The notes beneath the pieces were generated by a model, which did not search any database, was not told where the DNA came from, and saw only the letters and a list, made by a program, of their open reading frames with translations. Below, in pieces: positions 12,597-22,900 of a DNA stretch of 64,000 nucleotides; within the stretch, counting starts at the first letter, position 1; each line of letters opens with the position of its first letter. The stretch comes from Glossina fuscipes (taxonomy: Eukaryota; Arthropoda; Insecta; Diptera; Glossinidae). The stretch lies in contig NW_023998565.1 of NCBI RefSeq assembly GCF_014805625.2, positions 2,004,936 through 2,068,935 on the forward strand, read 5' to 3'. The position numbers and the translations under genes were made by a program.

Positions 12597-12950
12597 ATTT
12601 ATTTATTTATTTTTGACAGATCGAGTCGACTTGTGTTCAGTGTAGTGCGTGTTTTCTATTCGTCTGCGTTTTTTCAATTGTTTCGGTGTTTTCGGTGTTT
12701 TTGTGTATTTAACTTCTGTCTTTTCGGTGTTATTGCTAAAACTGGTTAACGCGGATATCGCGTATGTGCTTTTGTTTCGTCTATATATAATAAAAAATAG
12801 AAAACAAAAAAACAAAATAAAAAAAAAAAAAAAATTTAAAACATTTGACACTTTTCTTTAGTAGTCCCCAACCTTCTTCCACAGTTCCCAAACCTTTTCA
12901 AGTGAGTGGTTATTTCAAAAATAATAATAAATAGACAACAATAAGGCATA

Positions 12951-14060
12951 ATGGCCCCGGGGCCGCCAGACAAAAACCCGAATAGATTTTATCTATTAAG
13001 TGATACATCCCCCCAAAGAAAAAAAAGTAAAAAATCAGATTTTCCGGTGTTGCCGATCAGTGATATAATCCCTATTGATAAAAAATATATTGTTATTTCT
13101 TCAACGGATGCTCGAATAACAATTTCCCAAATTAGCCTTTTTGCTATAAAAAAAGCTCTAGATAGCATTACAACATCCATCGACTCGATCTCGATTCTAC
13201 GCGATGGGAATTTACTGGTCCTCGCTGGGAACCCGCGCGCAACCGAAAAACTAATAAAGGCCAATTCTTTAGCTAATCTATGTGCTATTTCAGCTAAACT
13301 ACATGAGAAACTTAACTCGGTTCGAGGCGTAATTTATGCCCCTTGCTTAAAACATGTGCCGGAAGATGAAATTGTTCGCGAAATGGGCATTCAAGGAGTG
13401 ACTGAAGCATATAAATTAACCAAACTGAATGATGACGGAAAAACACGCTCTCCTACAGGAAGGATTATTTTAACTTTTGATCGCTATCGATTACCGCGAA
13501 CAGTTGATGTGGCGTGGTATAAATGTAAAGTAGAACTATACATCCCAAATCCTATGAGGTGTAAAAATTGCCAACGCCTGGGTCACACGGCAAAAAGATG
13601 CACTAATGCTGCATCTTGTGCTAACTGTGGTCATCCTCCACATACTGAAAGCTGTACCCGTAGTTTCTGCATAAATTGCAATGATCAACACTCAGCGTTA
13701 GACAAACAATGCCCACGTTTTGTACAGATGCGTGAAATATTAAAAATCAAAACAGAAAATTACTGTAGCATGGGCGAAGCGCGACGCACATATCGGGAAA
13801 GAAATCCATCTGTAGCCCATGGAATTGGCAAAAGTAATACCTATGCTGCTGTTGCCTCGCATATCGAGCCTAGTAAGACTTTAACTGCAACTGCTTCCAA
13901 TGAAAAACCTGTTCCACCATTAACCAAAAATTATATTGCGAAACCAGTTACATCACTTGCCAAAGATAATATTGAAAAAACCAAAGCAACTGCAAATATT
14001 GAAAAAATTAAAACAACAACACATATGCTAAAATCTAATATACCAAATTCTCCAGAATCT
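12951..14060 (+). CDS. Element B ORF1, CCHC zinc-knuckle RNA-binding protein (3' end in gap)
   Basis: The ATG at 12951 (MAPGPPDKNPNRFYLL) opens a frame of at least 370 codons that runs without a stop into the N gap. Residues 70-190 form the globular part with the conserved PTGRIILTFDRYRLPR segment. Residues about 203-265 carry three Cys-rich knuckles: CKNCQRLGHTAKRC, CANCGHPPHTESC and CINCNDQHSALDKQC. The last is a degenerate variant, as in I-type gag-like proteins. A Thr/Lys/Ile-rich tail follows with repeated IEK motifs. Known role in the family: it packages element RNA into ribonucleoprotein and acts as a nucleic-acid chaperone. The true stop lies in the gap, so the apparent readthrough to 14936 is not real. 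Confidence 0.85.
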
Positions 14061-14547
14061 NNNNNNNNNNNNNNNNNNNNNNNNNNNNNNNNNNNNNNNN
14101 NNNNNNNNNNNNNNNNNNNNNNNNNNNNNNNNNNNNNNNNNNNNNNNNNNNNNNNNNNNNNNNNNNNNNNNNNNNNNNNNNNNNNNNNNNNNNNNNNNNN
14201 NNNNNNNNNNNNNNNNNNNNNNNNNNNNNNNNNNNNNNNNNNNNNNNNNNNNNNNNNNNNNNNNNNNNNNNNNNNNNNNNNNNNNNNNNNNNNNNNNNNN
14301 NNNNNNNNNNNNNNNNNNNNNNNNNNNNNNNNNNNNNNNNNNNNNNNNNNNNNNNNNNNNNNNNNNNNNNNNNNNNNNNNNNNNNNNNNNNNNNNNNNNN
14401 NNNNNNNNNNNNNNNNNNNNNNNNNNNNNNNNNNNNNNNNNNNNNNNNNNNNNNNNNNNNNNNNNNNNNNNNNNNNNNNNNNNNNNNNNNNNNNNNNNNN
14501 NNNNNNNNNNNNNNNNNNNNNNNNNNNNNNNNNNNNNNNNNNNNNNN
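14061..14547. other. Assembly gap (487 N)
   Basis: The run of N hides the end of ORF1 and the start of ORF2, including the N-terminal part of the endonuclease, of element B. Confidence 1.
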
Positions 14548-15494
14548 GTAGAAGCTCTTTTAATCCTATTCCACCCAAATCATATACTGGATACTTCACG
14601 AATGCTGATCAAAATTCATATTCCAAACAAGGAGTAGCTGTTTTTATAAAATCAAGTATACCTCACAAACTCATAAATTTAAGCTCAAATATACAAGCCG
14701 TAGCGATACAAATTATGTTAAATATAAAATTTACAGTGCTTTCGCTCTATATTCCACCTTCGCAATCGTTTTCTCAGCAAGAACTCTACAGTTTATTCTC
14801 CGTACTTTCCCCCCCCATTAATTATATGCGGCGATTTCAACAGCTGGAATACCATCTGGGGCTCAACAGTGAACAACACTCGCGGTACTGTTTTAGAAAC
14901 GGCCTTTTTTCAAAGCAACCTTTGCGTTTTAAATGATGGAAAACCAACGCACTTCTCAACTCATCATACTTTTTCACATATTGATTTAACATGTTGCTCT
15001 CCATCACTTCTTCCTTTGGTGTCCTGGTCTATTTCTGATGATCTATATAATAGTGATCACTTTCCAATCATAATCGATCTTAAACTTTCAACGTCCTCTG
15101 CTACTCCAGCAAAACAGGCCAAATTCCTCCTAGATAAAGCGGATTGGATCAATTACTCCAAACAGGTGGAGTCATTTTTGAACTCAAAGCCATTTAACGG
15201 AAACTGCAACCATGATGCTGCTATTATGTCTAAATCGATTCGCACGGCTGCTCATCTTTCTATTCCTCAATCCAACACCTCTTTTAAACGAGCTAGGGTT
15301 CCATGGTGGAACAACACGCTTTCGTTTTTGAGGAAAAATAAAATGGATCTATGGCACCGCTTTAAGAGATGTCCTGATCAGAATCACTTGTTATTATACA
15401 AAAAGGCCAATGCTCTATTCAGGAAGGAATTACGGAAATCAAAGGCACTTAGTTTCGAACTTTTCTCGAGACGAATTAAGGAAAAACATCAATG
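14548..15494 (+). pseudogene. Element B ORF2, endonuclease part, frameshifted
   Basis: The APE-type endonuclease is read in two frames. Before about 14812 the frame gives KQGVAVFIKSSIPHK and SLYIPPSQSFSQQEL. After the run of eight C at 14808-14815 the coding frame shifts and reads IICGDFNSWNTIWGS, the catalytic Gly-Asp-Phe-Asn box. It continues to SDHFPIIIDL, the Ser-Asp-His catalytic box near 15053. A second shift near 15480-15495 is needed to join MKVVWNKINRLNG at 15492. All catalytic residues seen are intact, so loss of function comes only from the two shifts. Confidence 0.75.
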
Positions 15495-18119
15495 AAAGTT
15501 GTCTGGAACAAAATCAACAGACTTAATGGGACTTCAAACCTGAACGAAATTTCTGCCATCTGCACTCCCAATGGAACTTTAACTGACGCAGATGAGATTT
15601 CTAATTACTTTGGAAAAGTGTGGTGCGAATACTCCTCTGACAGCAACTTCTCCAGTGCTTTCATTGAAAATAAAAGGACTCCAATATCTCCTTCAAATAA
15701 TATCGATAGATGTGCCATGTTCCTGGAAAATAGCGTATCTACCTCAGAACTTGGAAGTTGTCTCTCCAATTTGAAGGGGAAGACACCTGGTCTAGACCGC
15801 ATCTCATACCAAATGATCAGTGCTATGTCTAAGTCTAGTAAAAAGAAATTACTGGACCTATATAATACGGTATTTATGACTGGCCATATACCCTACATGT
15901 GGAAAGTGGCAACAGTTGTTCCAATTCCAAAGTCAAAATATGTCTCCATCGCATCTGATTATCGCCCAATTTCTCTTTTATCTTGCCTCTCAAAGGTTTT
16001 AGAGAAGATTATGGCATCTAGATTATCTTGGTTTCTTGAATCCAAGAACCTGATAACAAAGCAACAAGTTGGTTTCAAGCGGGGTAGAGGATGCATCGAC
16101 GCTCTGTTACATATTGATTATTTCACAAGCAAAGCAATTTCCGAACGAAATCACGTAACAATTCTCTCAATTGATTTCGAAAAAGCATTTGACAGAGTTG
16201 GTCTTCATGTTATCTTAAGACTCTTGAAATCATGGAATGTTGGACCCAAATTCTTCAACTACATCAAATCATTCATGTCGCATCGGCGGTTCAAAGTTAG
16301 AATCAACAATCATCTTTCTGATTCCTTTCCGCTAAAGAATGGCATTCCGCAAGGATCTCCTCTCTCTGTCACGCTTTTCCAGATAGCTTTCAACGAAATT
16401 AGCGAAATTCTTTGCCGTGTACCAAGAGTGGAACATTGTCTCTACGCGGACGATGTATACATTTTTACAAAAGAAAAAGACAACACGAAAGCAATCAACA
16501 TCCTCGAATCTATTGCATGTGAGATCTCCACATGGGCAAACTCGTCAGGAGCTATAATCTCTATACAAAAATCAAAAAAAATGCACATTTGTCGAAAACA
16601 AATGTGCGATGCAGGAAACCCACTGATGCATATTAACGGCTTACCAGTACTAAATGTGCAGACGCTCCATGTTCTCGGGCTCACCTTCTCAAACAATTAT
16701 CGTTGGAAAGCACACTGCCTTCGTTTAAAAATCTCCCTTTTAACAAGGGTAAATTTCATACAGTACGTTGCTTGGAGAAGCCATGCGCATATTAACACTA
16801 TCGCTTATCTTACCAAAATGCTTGTGTTAAGCAAGATTGACTATGCTTTGATAATTTATGGCAATAACTGCAAATCTAATATCAACATCCTTAAACCGGT
16901 CTATCACCAAGCCGTTAGAGCAAGTTGTTATGCTTTTCGGACGACGCCCATAAATAATATTATAATTGAAACTGGTCTCCCAACCTTAGAAAATAGACTG
17001 TATGAGTTAAAAGCTAGAATAGTCCCTAAGCTTCTTAATTCAAACAAATCCATTCTCGGTGATGACGTAAGAAAGATTATTATTGCGAAGAAAATTCCAA
17101 AGTCACCATCTGCAATTGACCATTGTTTGTGCATCGGAAAGGAATTGAACATTCTCACAAAAATTTCCCGCTCTTTTGGTGTTAAACCTCCCTGGATTTT
17201 GAAAGACTGCTCTTTTGACATCTCACTGTCTATGCACAAGAAAGAAGATACTCCAAATTACGTGTTCAGGAATCTAATAGCTGAGAAAACCCAAGTATTG
17301 GACAATACTGGTTGGAATCTTTTGTACACAGATGGCTCAAAATCTCCTGGTCTGCCTCCTGCTTGTGCGGTGGTAGATGCTACAGGACGGGTTCTTCTCA
17401 ACCACATATTTCACGAAAGCACTTCAACTTTCATAACCGAATCCAGAGCTATCCTTCACGCTGCCAACCTTGCCCATAAAAACAAACTCAAAACCGTCAT
17501 TGTTACTGACAGTTTGTCTGTATTACTAGCTACCCGGAACCCTTCGACTTCGAGATGGAGCACCATCAACAAATTAAGGAATATAATTACTACACCCGAC
17601 GGAAAAATTAAAATGTTATGGGTACCAAGTCACATCGGTTTACTGGGAAATGAGCAGGCTGATCGAGCGGCAAAGTATGCTGCTTCTGCTCCTCTAATTA
17701 TGGATGATGTCATGGAAAAGTTGGATCTTCAAAGATACATTGGAAGAAAAGTTAAAGAGAAAATTGCAGAAGGAAATTTACAATACCATCATCAACACTA
17801 CTCTTGCATTAACCCTCAATTAACTCCACCTCTATATCCAACAAATGTTGAGAAAACCAAGATCCAAACATTTTCGAGAATTCGCCTTGGTCATACAATT
17901 GCAACTCACCAATGGATCCTGAAGAAGTCTTCTCCCCCAATCTGTTGTTGTGGACAAACTCTTACTATAAAGCACATTCTCTGCGACTGCCCCAACTTTT
18001 CCTTGGCTAGAAGTATTGCATTTGGAACGATTAACCCTTTGAATATTCTACAATCAACTTCAGAACAGAATATCAATTCAATATTTTACTTTATTAATAC
18101 TACTAAGCTTATTATCTAA
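15492..18119 (+). CDS. Element B ORF2, reverse transcriptase-RNase H (875 intact codons)
   Basis: This is a long uninterrupted frame. The RT domain (residues about 90-400) shows LKGKTPGLDRISYQM, SDYRPISLLSCLSKVLE, KQQVGFKRGRGCIDAL, LSIDFEKAFDRVGLH with the first catalytic Asp, NGIPQGSPLSVTLF and the catalytic YADDVYIF near 16441-16464. The RNase H domain (residues about 610-735) has YTDGSK, the TESRAILHA Glu, VTDSLSVLLA, and WVPSHIGLLGNEQADRAA. The C-terminus has CCCGQTLTIKHILCDC, a Cys-His motif common at the end of I/R1/Jockey-type ORF2 proteins. The start at 15492 is only where the frame opens; the protein normally continues from the endonuclease upstream. All catalytic residues are present. 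Confidence 0.9.
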   Translation: MKVVWNKINRLNGTSNLNEISAICTPNGTLTDADEISNYFGKVWCEYSSDSNFSSAFIENKRTPISPSNNIDRCAMFLENSVSTSELGSCLSNLKGKTPGLDRISYQMISAMSKSSKKKLLDLYNTVFMTGHIPYMWKVATVVPIPKSKYVSIASDYRPISLLSCLSKVLEKIMASRLSWFLESKNLITKQQVGFKRGRGCIDALLHIDYFTSKAISERNHVTILSIDFEKAFDRVGLHVILRLLKSWNVGPKFFNYIKSFMSHRRFKVRINNHLSDSFPLKNGIPQGSPLSVTLFQIAFNEISEILCRVPRVEHCLYADDVYIFTKEKDNTKAINILESIACEISTWANSSGAIISIQKSKKMHICRKQMCDAGNPLMHINGLPVLNVQTLHVLGLTFSNNYRWKAHCLRLKISLLTRVNFIQYVAWRSHAHINTIAYLTKMLVLSKIDYALIIYGNNCKSNINILKPVYHQAVRASCYAFRTTPINNIIIETGLPTLENRLYELKARIVPKLLNSNKSILGDDVRKIIIAKKIPKSPSAIDHCLCIGKELNILTKISRSFGVKPPWILKDCSFDISLSMHKKEDTPNYVFRNLIAEKTQVLDNTGWNLLYTDGSKSPGLPPACAVVDATGRVLLNHIFHESTSTFITESRAILHAANLAHKNKLKTVIVTDSLSVLLATRNPSTSRWSTINKLRNIITTPDGKIKMLWVPSHIGLLGNEQADRAAKYAASAPLIMDDVMEKLDLQRYIGRKVKEKIAEGNLQYHHQHYSCINPQLTPPLYPTNVEKTKIQTFSRIRLGHTIATHQWILKKSSPPICCCGQTLTIKHILCDCPNFSLARSIAFGTINPLNILQSTSEQNINSIFYFINTTKLII

Positions 18120-18218
18120 TATCCTTTTTTTTTAAATTAGAGCCGATAGCCTGTGTTGCTAGTGCTCAACGTCTTTTTTTTTTAGTCTAAAAATTCAATT
18201 CATTAGTCTAAAATTAAA

Positions 18219-18258
18219 ATAATAATAATAATAATAATAATATTTATTTATTTATTTT
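18219..18258. repeat. Junction of (TAA)n tail of B with (TTTA)n tail of A2
   Basis: The 3' tail of element B (+) runs directly into the reverse-complement 3' tail of A2 (-), so two LINE tails meet head to head. The TTTA part also occurs at 12597-12613 to the left of B. Confidence 0.85.
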
Positions 18259-18552
18259 AATTCTACTTATACATGAAACTCAACTAAACAAATAACAGTC
18301 GAGTTCAATTGGTACTAAAGCAAAATTTACATTAAATTAATAATCAAACTTAGTATAAGTACAATAAAACAAATAAGACGGAAAAAAAAGAAAAAAAACA
18401 TGTACACAACCAGCATAGAGCCACACGTACAACCGGTACAGGACCAAATTGTAAATGAACCCCTAAGCCATCGCAAACATGCATAAGCCTGGCAACCAAT
18501 AATACATAACAACAATTCATTTTCCAATCATAACGACTTTTAAGGATAAAAG

Positions 18553-19903
18553 CTAGTTTAAGTAAGACACAGGTAAATCGCGCGTATTAAGCAATGTTGC
18601 TTTAATGGACCTTAAAGAGTCCGATAACGAGAATAAATGATAGACGTCATTTAGGTTCTTGAAAACTACTCTGAGCGTATTAAACAACTCATAATTATAT
18701 TTACACTGACTAAGCTTAACCAAGATAAAGTGCCTAGAGAAGCGGTTAGGGACATTCAAGCCTATCTCACGAAGTAATGCGGGCACCATTTATTACTTTG
18801 ATTACAAAGGAAACGCCAAGAACAAACCTACGTTTCTCAAGAGACTGTAGGGACAGCAGAAGCAACCTATTTTGAGAAGGAGGAAGAGAGGAAATCGGAT
18901 CCCAACCCAAATTTCTAAGGCCAAACAGCAAGAATTGCTTTTGAGCAGATTCAATTGAATCTACATAGCACCTATATGAAGGGGACCAAACAACAGAGGC
19001 ATACTCGAGTATGGGTCTAATCAAACACATATATAGCCTTTTCGTAATGTAGGGATCGTCAAGCTCTTTGGACCACCTTTTTATAAAACCAAGCGCGGAC
19101 ATAGCTTTGCTTATCGAGAGCTCATTATGCAAGTTGAAACGTAACGTATGGTCAAATAGAACAGCTAAAACTGTGATCGAATCGACGTCATCCAACGTAT
19201 GCGAATCTATGAAATACTGGGTAATGAATGACTTTGTTCTTGAGAAAGAGAGCTTCTTACATTTGCTCAGATTTAGTTTCAGAAAATTCACAGAGCACCA
19301 CGCAACGAAATTACCCAAGTCACCTTGAAGCTGATGTGATTGCGATTCAACAGCGAAGGAGGAAAACAGTTTCACATCATCCGCATACATTAAGATCGGA
19401 CTGGAATTAACCACCGATGGAAGATCGTTCACGTATAAATTAAATAAAATCGGTCCTAAGTGCCTTCCTTGAGGTACGCCAGATATAACGGGGAATTCAT
19501 CCGAGGTGATAAAGTTGCACAAAAGCCTGAAGGATTTGTTGTGCAGATAAGAGGTTATCCATTTCACTAAACAGAAAGGGAAGTCAGAGGCTTGGAGTTT
19601 AAAAATAAGTAAGTTATGGTTAACCATATCAAACGCTTTGCTTAAATCAGTGTATATCACTTCTGTGCGAGAGCCACTAGAAAAAGCCTTGAAAACATGA
19701 CAAGTAAACTCTAACAAGTTAGTGATTGTAGATCGCCCTTTCCGAAAGCCGTGCTGGTGCGGAGAAATATACGAATTAATGGCAAAGGCCAAATGCTGAG
19801 ACTTAGCTATGCCTCTGTAGTTCTCAACAACTTGTCCACTTCCACTTTTGTGAATAGGAATAAGGAAACTACTCTTCCAACAAGGGAAAACATCTAAATT
19901 CAA
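18553..19903 (-). pseudogene. A2 reverse transcriptase and ORF2 C-terminus, one frameshift
   Basis: The RT frame 19903-18767 includes HQHGFRKGRSTITNLLEF, YTDLSKAFDMVNHNLLIF, ISGVPQGRHLGPILFNLY and the catalytic YADDVKLFSSF. The thumb-like end reads KRLYMCLIRPILEYASVVW, then SPSYRCYVDSIES, which is the segment cut short in A1. Around 18770-18790 the frame shifts and the C-terminal part continues in 18789-18553 (NVPNRFSRHFILVKLSQCKY). There is no RNase H domain, in line with CR1 rather than I elements. Upstream, the junction to the endonuclease is broken by further changes near 19900-20000. Confidence 0.8.
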
Positions 19904-20587
19904 AGACAGGTTAAAAATCTTAGAGATAACACCATATAACTCGACAGCACAAGATTTAAGTATACATGATGGAATTTCGTCAGGTCCAGACGCACAACTA
20001 TATCTTAGAGAGCTTTAAAATCGTCATCTTCCGAAATTACCAAGTTAGGAATTGAGACAGAGTTAGTTATAGAATATGGGTAGTTTGCTGATAAATCGAA
20101 ATTAGCAATCGAAAAGTTTCGTCGGAAATACTCAGCAAACAGATTTGAGATTTAAAAATCATCCGAGGAGTCAGAACCATTAAAATAAACATGCGAGGGA
20201 TGTGCGGAATTTTTTCTTTTTGAGTTAACAAATTTCAAAAATTATTTAGGTTTAGCAAGCAGAGAGGATCTAATGAACTAAAGATATCTGCACCAATAAT
20301 GGTGGTTGAGAGAGTTAAATGTATGCCTCGCCACCGAGTAAGCGAAATAGTCGAGCGCAGAGCCACTTTTCGAATATTTTTTGAATAGCGTGTTTTTTCT
20401 ATCCTTGTAATATTTAACTGTCTTATTAAACCAGAGGCGACACCTGTTTCGACCTCGGAACGGCTTGGTCGTAACAGATGCAGCAATAGCTAGATTTAAT
20501 CTATTGTAGAACGATGACAGTAAGCTTTCAATAGTTCAAGTTGAGGAATCAAGCCTTATGTGAAAGATGATAGTTTAGCAGTACGAT

Positions 20588-21030
20588 TGTAGTGTGATCG
20601 CATACCGTCATATGCATCCACATTGAAGAGCGACAGAATTATGCCGATTTTGCATAATTGTGTAGCAAAAAGAAAAACAAAAATGTTGTGGCACTTCACT
20701 TAGCTGGGTGTTGCATTACGAAATGCAATACCATGCCAAGCGCCCCAACTAATTAGTCACTATGTTAGCATAATGTCACATGGTAGAATTAAGTATAAAT
20801 AGTGCAAATTTGAATAAAGAATTTTAATTGTTATCTTACAAGCAATTCAAAAGCGTTTAACTCGCTAAACTAAAATACAAGGCGTTCAATCCACCCAAGC
20901 TTAAATCATAGGGATCGTGTCTTGCCGAGATTTATTGGCATCTGATGAGATGGACAGACTTGGCTCTTAGGAAGCCAAGCAGAATAGCGACATAACACGA
21001 CTTACTCCTCATCCCTTACCTCTTTATACA
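20588..21030. mobile_element. Short solo LTR inside A2
   Basis: Comparison with A7 shows about 440 bp of foreign sequence between the EN end and the RT start of A2. It begins TGTAGTGTGATCGC and ends CTCTTTATACA. It holds a TATA-like tataaatag at about 20794 and aataaag at about 20813, in the right order for a + strand LTR promoter and poly(A) signal. No clean target duplication was found, so the edges are approximate. This family was not seen elsewhere in the window. Confidence 0.5.
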
Positions 21031-21856
21031 ATATCGATTTTATCAAAATCGTAATATTTATTTGAAATAGTTGGATTTGGAACATTAAAACAGTTCAATG
21101 AACCATCATGCTTGTGATGAAAGGAAACACACATTGCTGGATGGTAAGGATATTCAGGTAAACTAAAAGGTGAACAACGACTTACAAGGCAGTCTACCAT
21201 TACAATTAGGGATACGGTTGTATTGAACTAAATTATGATCAAATAATTCGTGAAAAAACACAACAGCTCTACGAGATGTTGATGTAGGAATGAAACAGCC
21301 AGAATTATCGCTGTAACAACAAGTGACTTGAGGCAAATTGAAGCCACATAACGCAATGACTATATTGGTTGGTATTAGATTGCTTGGCCACTTCGCAAAA
21401 GAGGGCGGCCTGTTTCTTATATATGGAGGTATCTGAATTTGGGGGAATATAGGAGCAAGTCACATATAACTGTTTATTAGAAAATTTCCCTCGAATGGCG
21501 ACAAATTGAACGTCAGGAGTAGTAGGAAATTCATTGATTTGGACGGAAATGACGAAGATATGGCAATTAATGCACCACCACCAACACGATCCAATCGATT
21601 ATTTCTGAAATGTGGAAAGTATTGTGGAAAAGCTCAGACGAATGTAGATCAGGTTTTAACTAAGTTTCAGTGAAGGCCAAACGGGAGAACTCCGTGCCCG
21701 CTGAATTTAGGAAGGTAGAACGAATTTTTGAATTTAGGCCCCTAACATTTTGATAAATGAGAGATAGTGAGCCTGAAGAAACATTTAGTTTTATGAAGGC
21801 GACAGGACTACTGGTTTGGTATTACGGGGACGATCACGAGGGGCAAATTCCTTAAT

Positions 21857-22855
21857 TTAGGATCCAACTGGCCACAGCAGTTTATCTAACAACATATCAA
21901 CGTTTTCAGTGGGAGCAAGAATTTTAAAAGAATCGATTGCTCTAGATTGAGACGGAGCCAATTTAAAAATACTAACCCGCTTTAGATTGACTGATGGGAC
22001 TTTCACCGCCAGATAACTTTTTATGTTATTCACAGATATACCCGGTGCCAGTCTTGACACAAATATTGCCTCTCTGGGAGAAACTGCCGTCAAGAAAATG
22101 TCATTACAGCTAGGAGCAGTAGGGTTCATGACTGGGGAGTTTTGAGTTGAGGAGAATATAGATGGGGTTACCAATAGAGCAGCTTATGCGACATGCCCAG
22201 TTTGGTGACCAGCGTTCACATTCTAACAGCCAGGGCGAGAGGATGATTTATATTGCTCTTTATTAGTTTTAGGCAATGCCGCCTGAGTTGAGTCAGTGAC
22301 GCCACTAGGAGGCGACACTCTTGCCACTTCAGCATAGCTCAAACCAGAAGGACTTGCCGGCTTATTTGTAACCTTTTTGCTACAGGCCGACTCAGCCATA
22401 TCAGAAACGCTGACATTCTTTGAGGAAGCCCTAACTTGCACCAACGAATCGGACTTAAGAGGAATGAGAGGTGACGTACCACACGCTATGCTACGACTTG
22501 TGATTTTACCAGCTTGGGAAGAAGAGGAGTACTCAATAAAACTACACTCATCAAACCTAGTCTTAATGATCTGAACCTTTTCCCACAAGGAGCCGAGATT
22601 TTTACTCAATTCAGAAAAACTATTTCTAGTCTCTGTGAACAATTTATAGAAGTGTATGTCCCGCTTCCTACAGTCAGGACATGGCCATCGCAATCCCTTC
22701 GAGGGATCAACGACTGCATCAGCAGCACGGCCGATGATACTGGCACACTTTGCATGGGCAAAGCGATCGCAAAACCAACACGAAACGAATCTTTCAGATT
22801 CCGGGGCCGTTTTCGCCCAACAAGTGTATATAAACACTCCACATCTAACAAACAC
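21857..22855 (-). pseudogene. A2 ORF1, PHD-finger-type protein of CR1-like element, frameshifted
   Basis: The first frame (22855-22223) starts MFVRCGVFIYTCWAK. It has a Cys/His pattern of PHD-finger type (FVSCWFCDRFAHAKC, then LRWPCPDCRKR), a heptad-like FSELSKNLGSLWEKVQIIK stretch and a Ser/Pro/Thr-rich tail ending RPGC. The rest of ORF1 continues in another frame at 22174-21857 with AIFVSRLAPGISVNNIKSYL, and ends in LLWPVGS. In CR1-like elements ORF1 binds nucleic acid and often carries such a PHD-like finger. The shift lies between 22223 and 22174. Similar ORF1 pieces occur in A3, A6 and A7. Confidence 0.7.
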
Positions 22856-22900
22856 AAACTACAAACACCGAAAAAATAAACAGAGGAAAGGAGAGGAAAC

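Larger units (their letters stand above)
12614..18241 (+). mobile_element. I-clade non-LTR retrotransposon B, nearly full length
   Basis: This is a 5.6-kb unit with an approximately 340-bp 5' UTR, ORF1 (CCHC nucleic-acid-binding protein) from 12951, a sequence gap, ORF2 (endonuclease, RT, RNase H, C-terminal Cys-His motif) to 18119, a short 3' UTR and a (TAA)n tail at 18219-18241. RNase H plus a (TAA)n tail is the signature of the I clade. A 17-bp atttatttatttatttt stands at both ends (12597-12613 and 18242-18258), either a target-site duplication or insertion within a simple repeat. Two frameshifts in ORF2 make it inactive as sequenced, unless they are assembly errors. Confidence 0.85.
18242..22900 (-). 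mobile_element. CR1-like LINE copy A2, near full length
   Basis: On the minus strand this copy runs from a 5' region near 22900 through ORF1 (22855-21857), EN (about 21700-20050), RT (about 20000-18790) and ORF2 C-terminus (18789-18553), to the 3' UTR and the (TTTA)n tail at 18242. A short LTR lies within the EN-RT linker (20588-21030). Several frameshifts and stops break EN and the start of RT. It is the most complete A copy and the best source for a family consensus. The exact 5' end is uncertain. Confidence 0.85.

Noticed and set aside
13931..14599. Minus-strand frame of 222 codons across the gap
   Set aside because: Most of it is N; it is the antisense shadow of element B ORF1 and ORF2.
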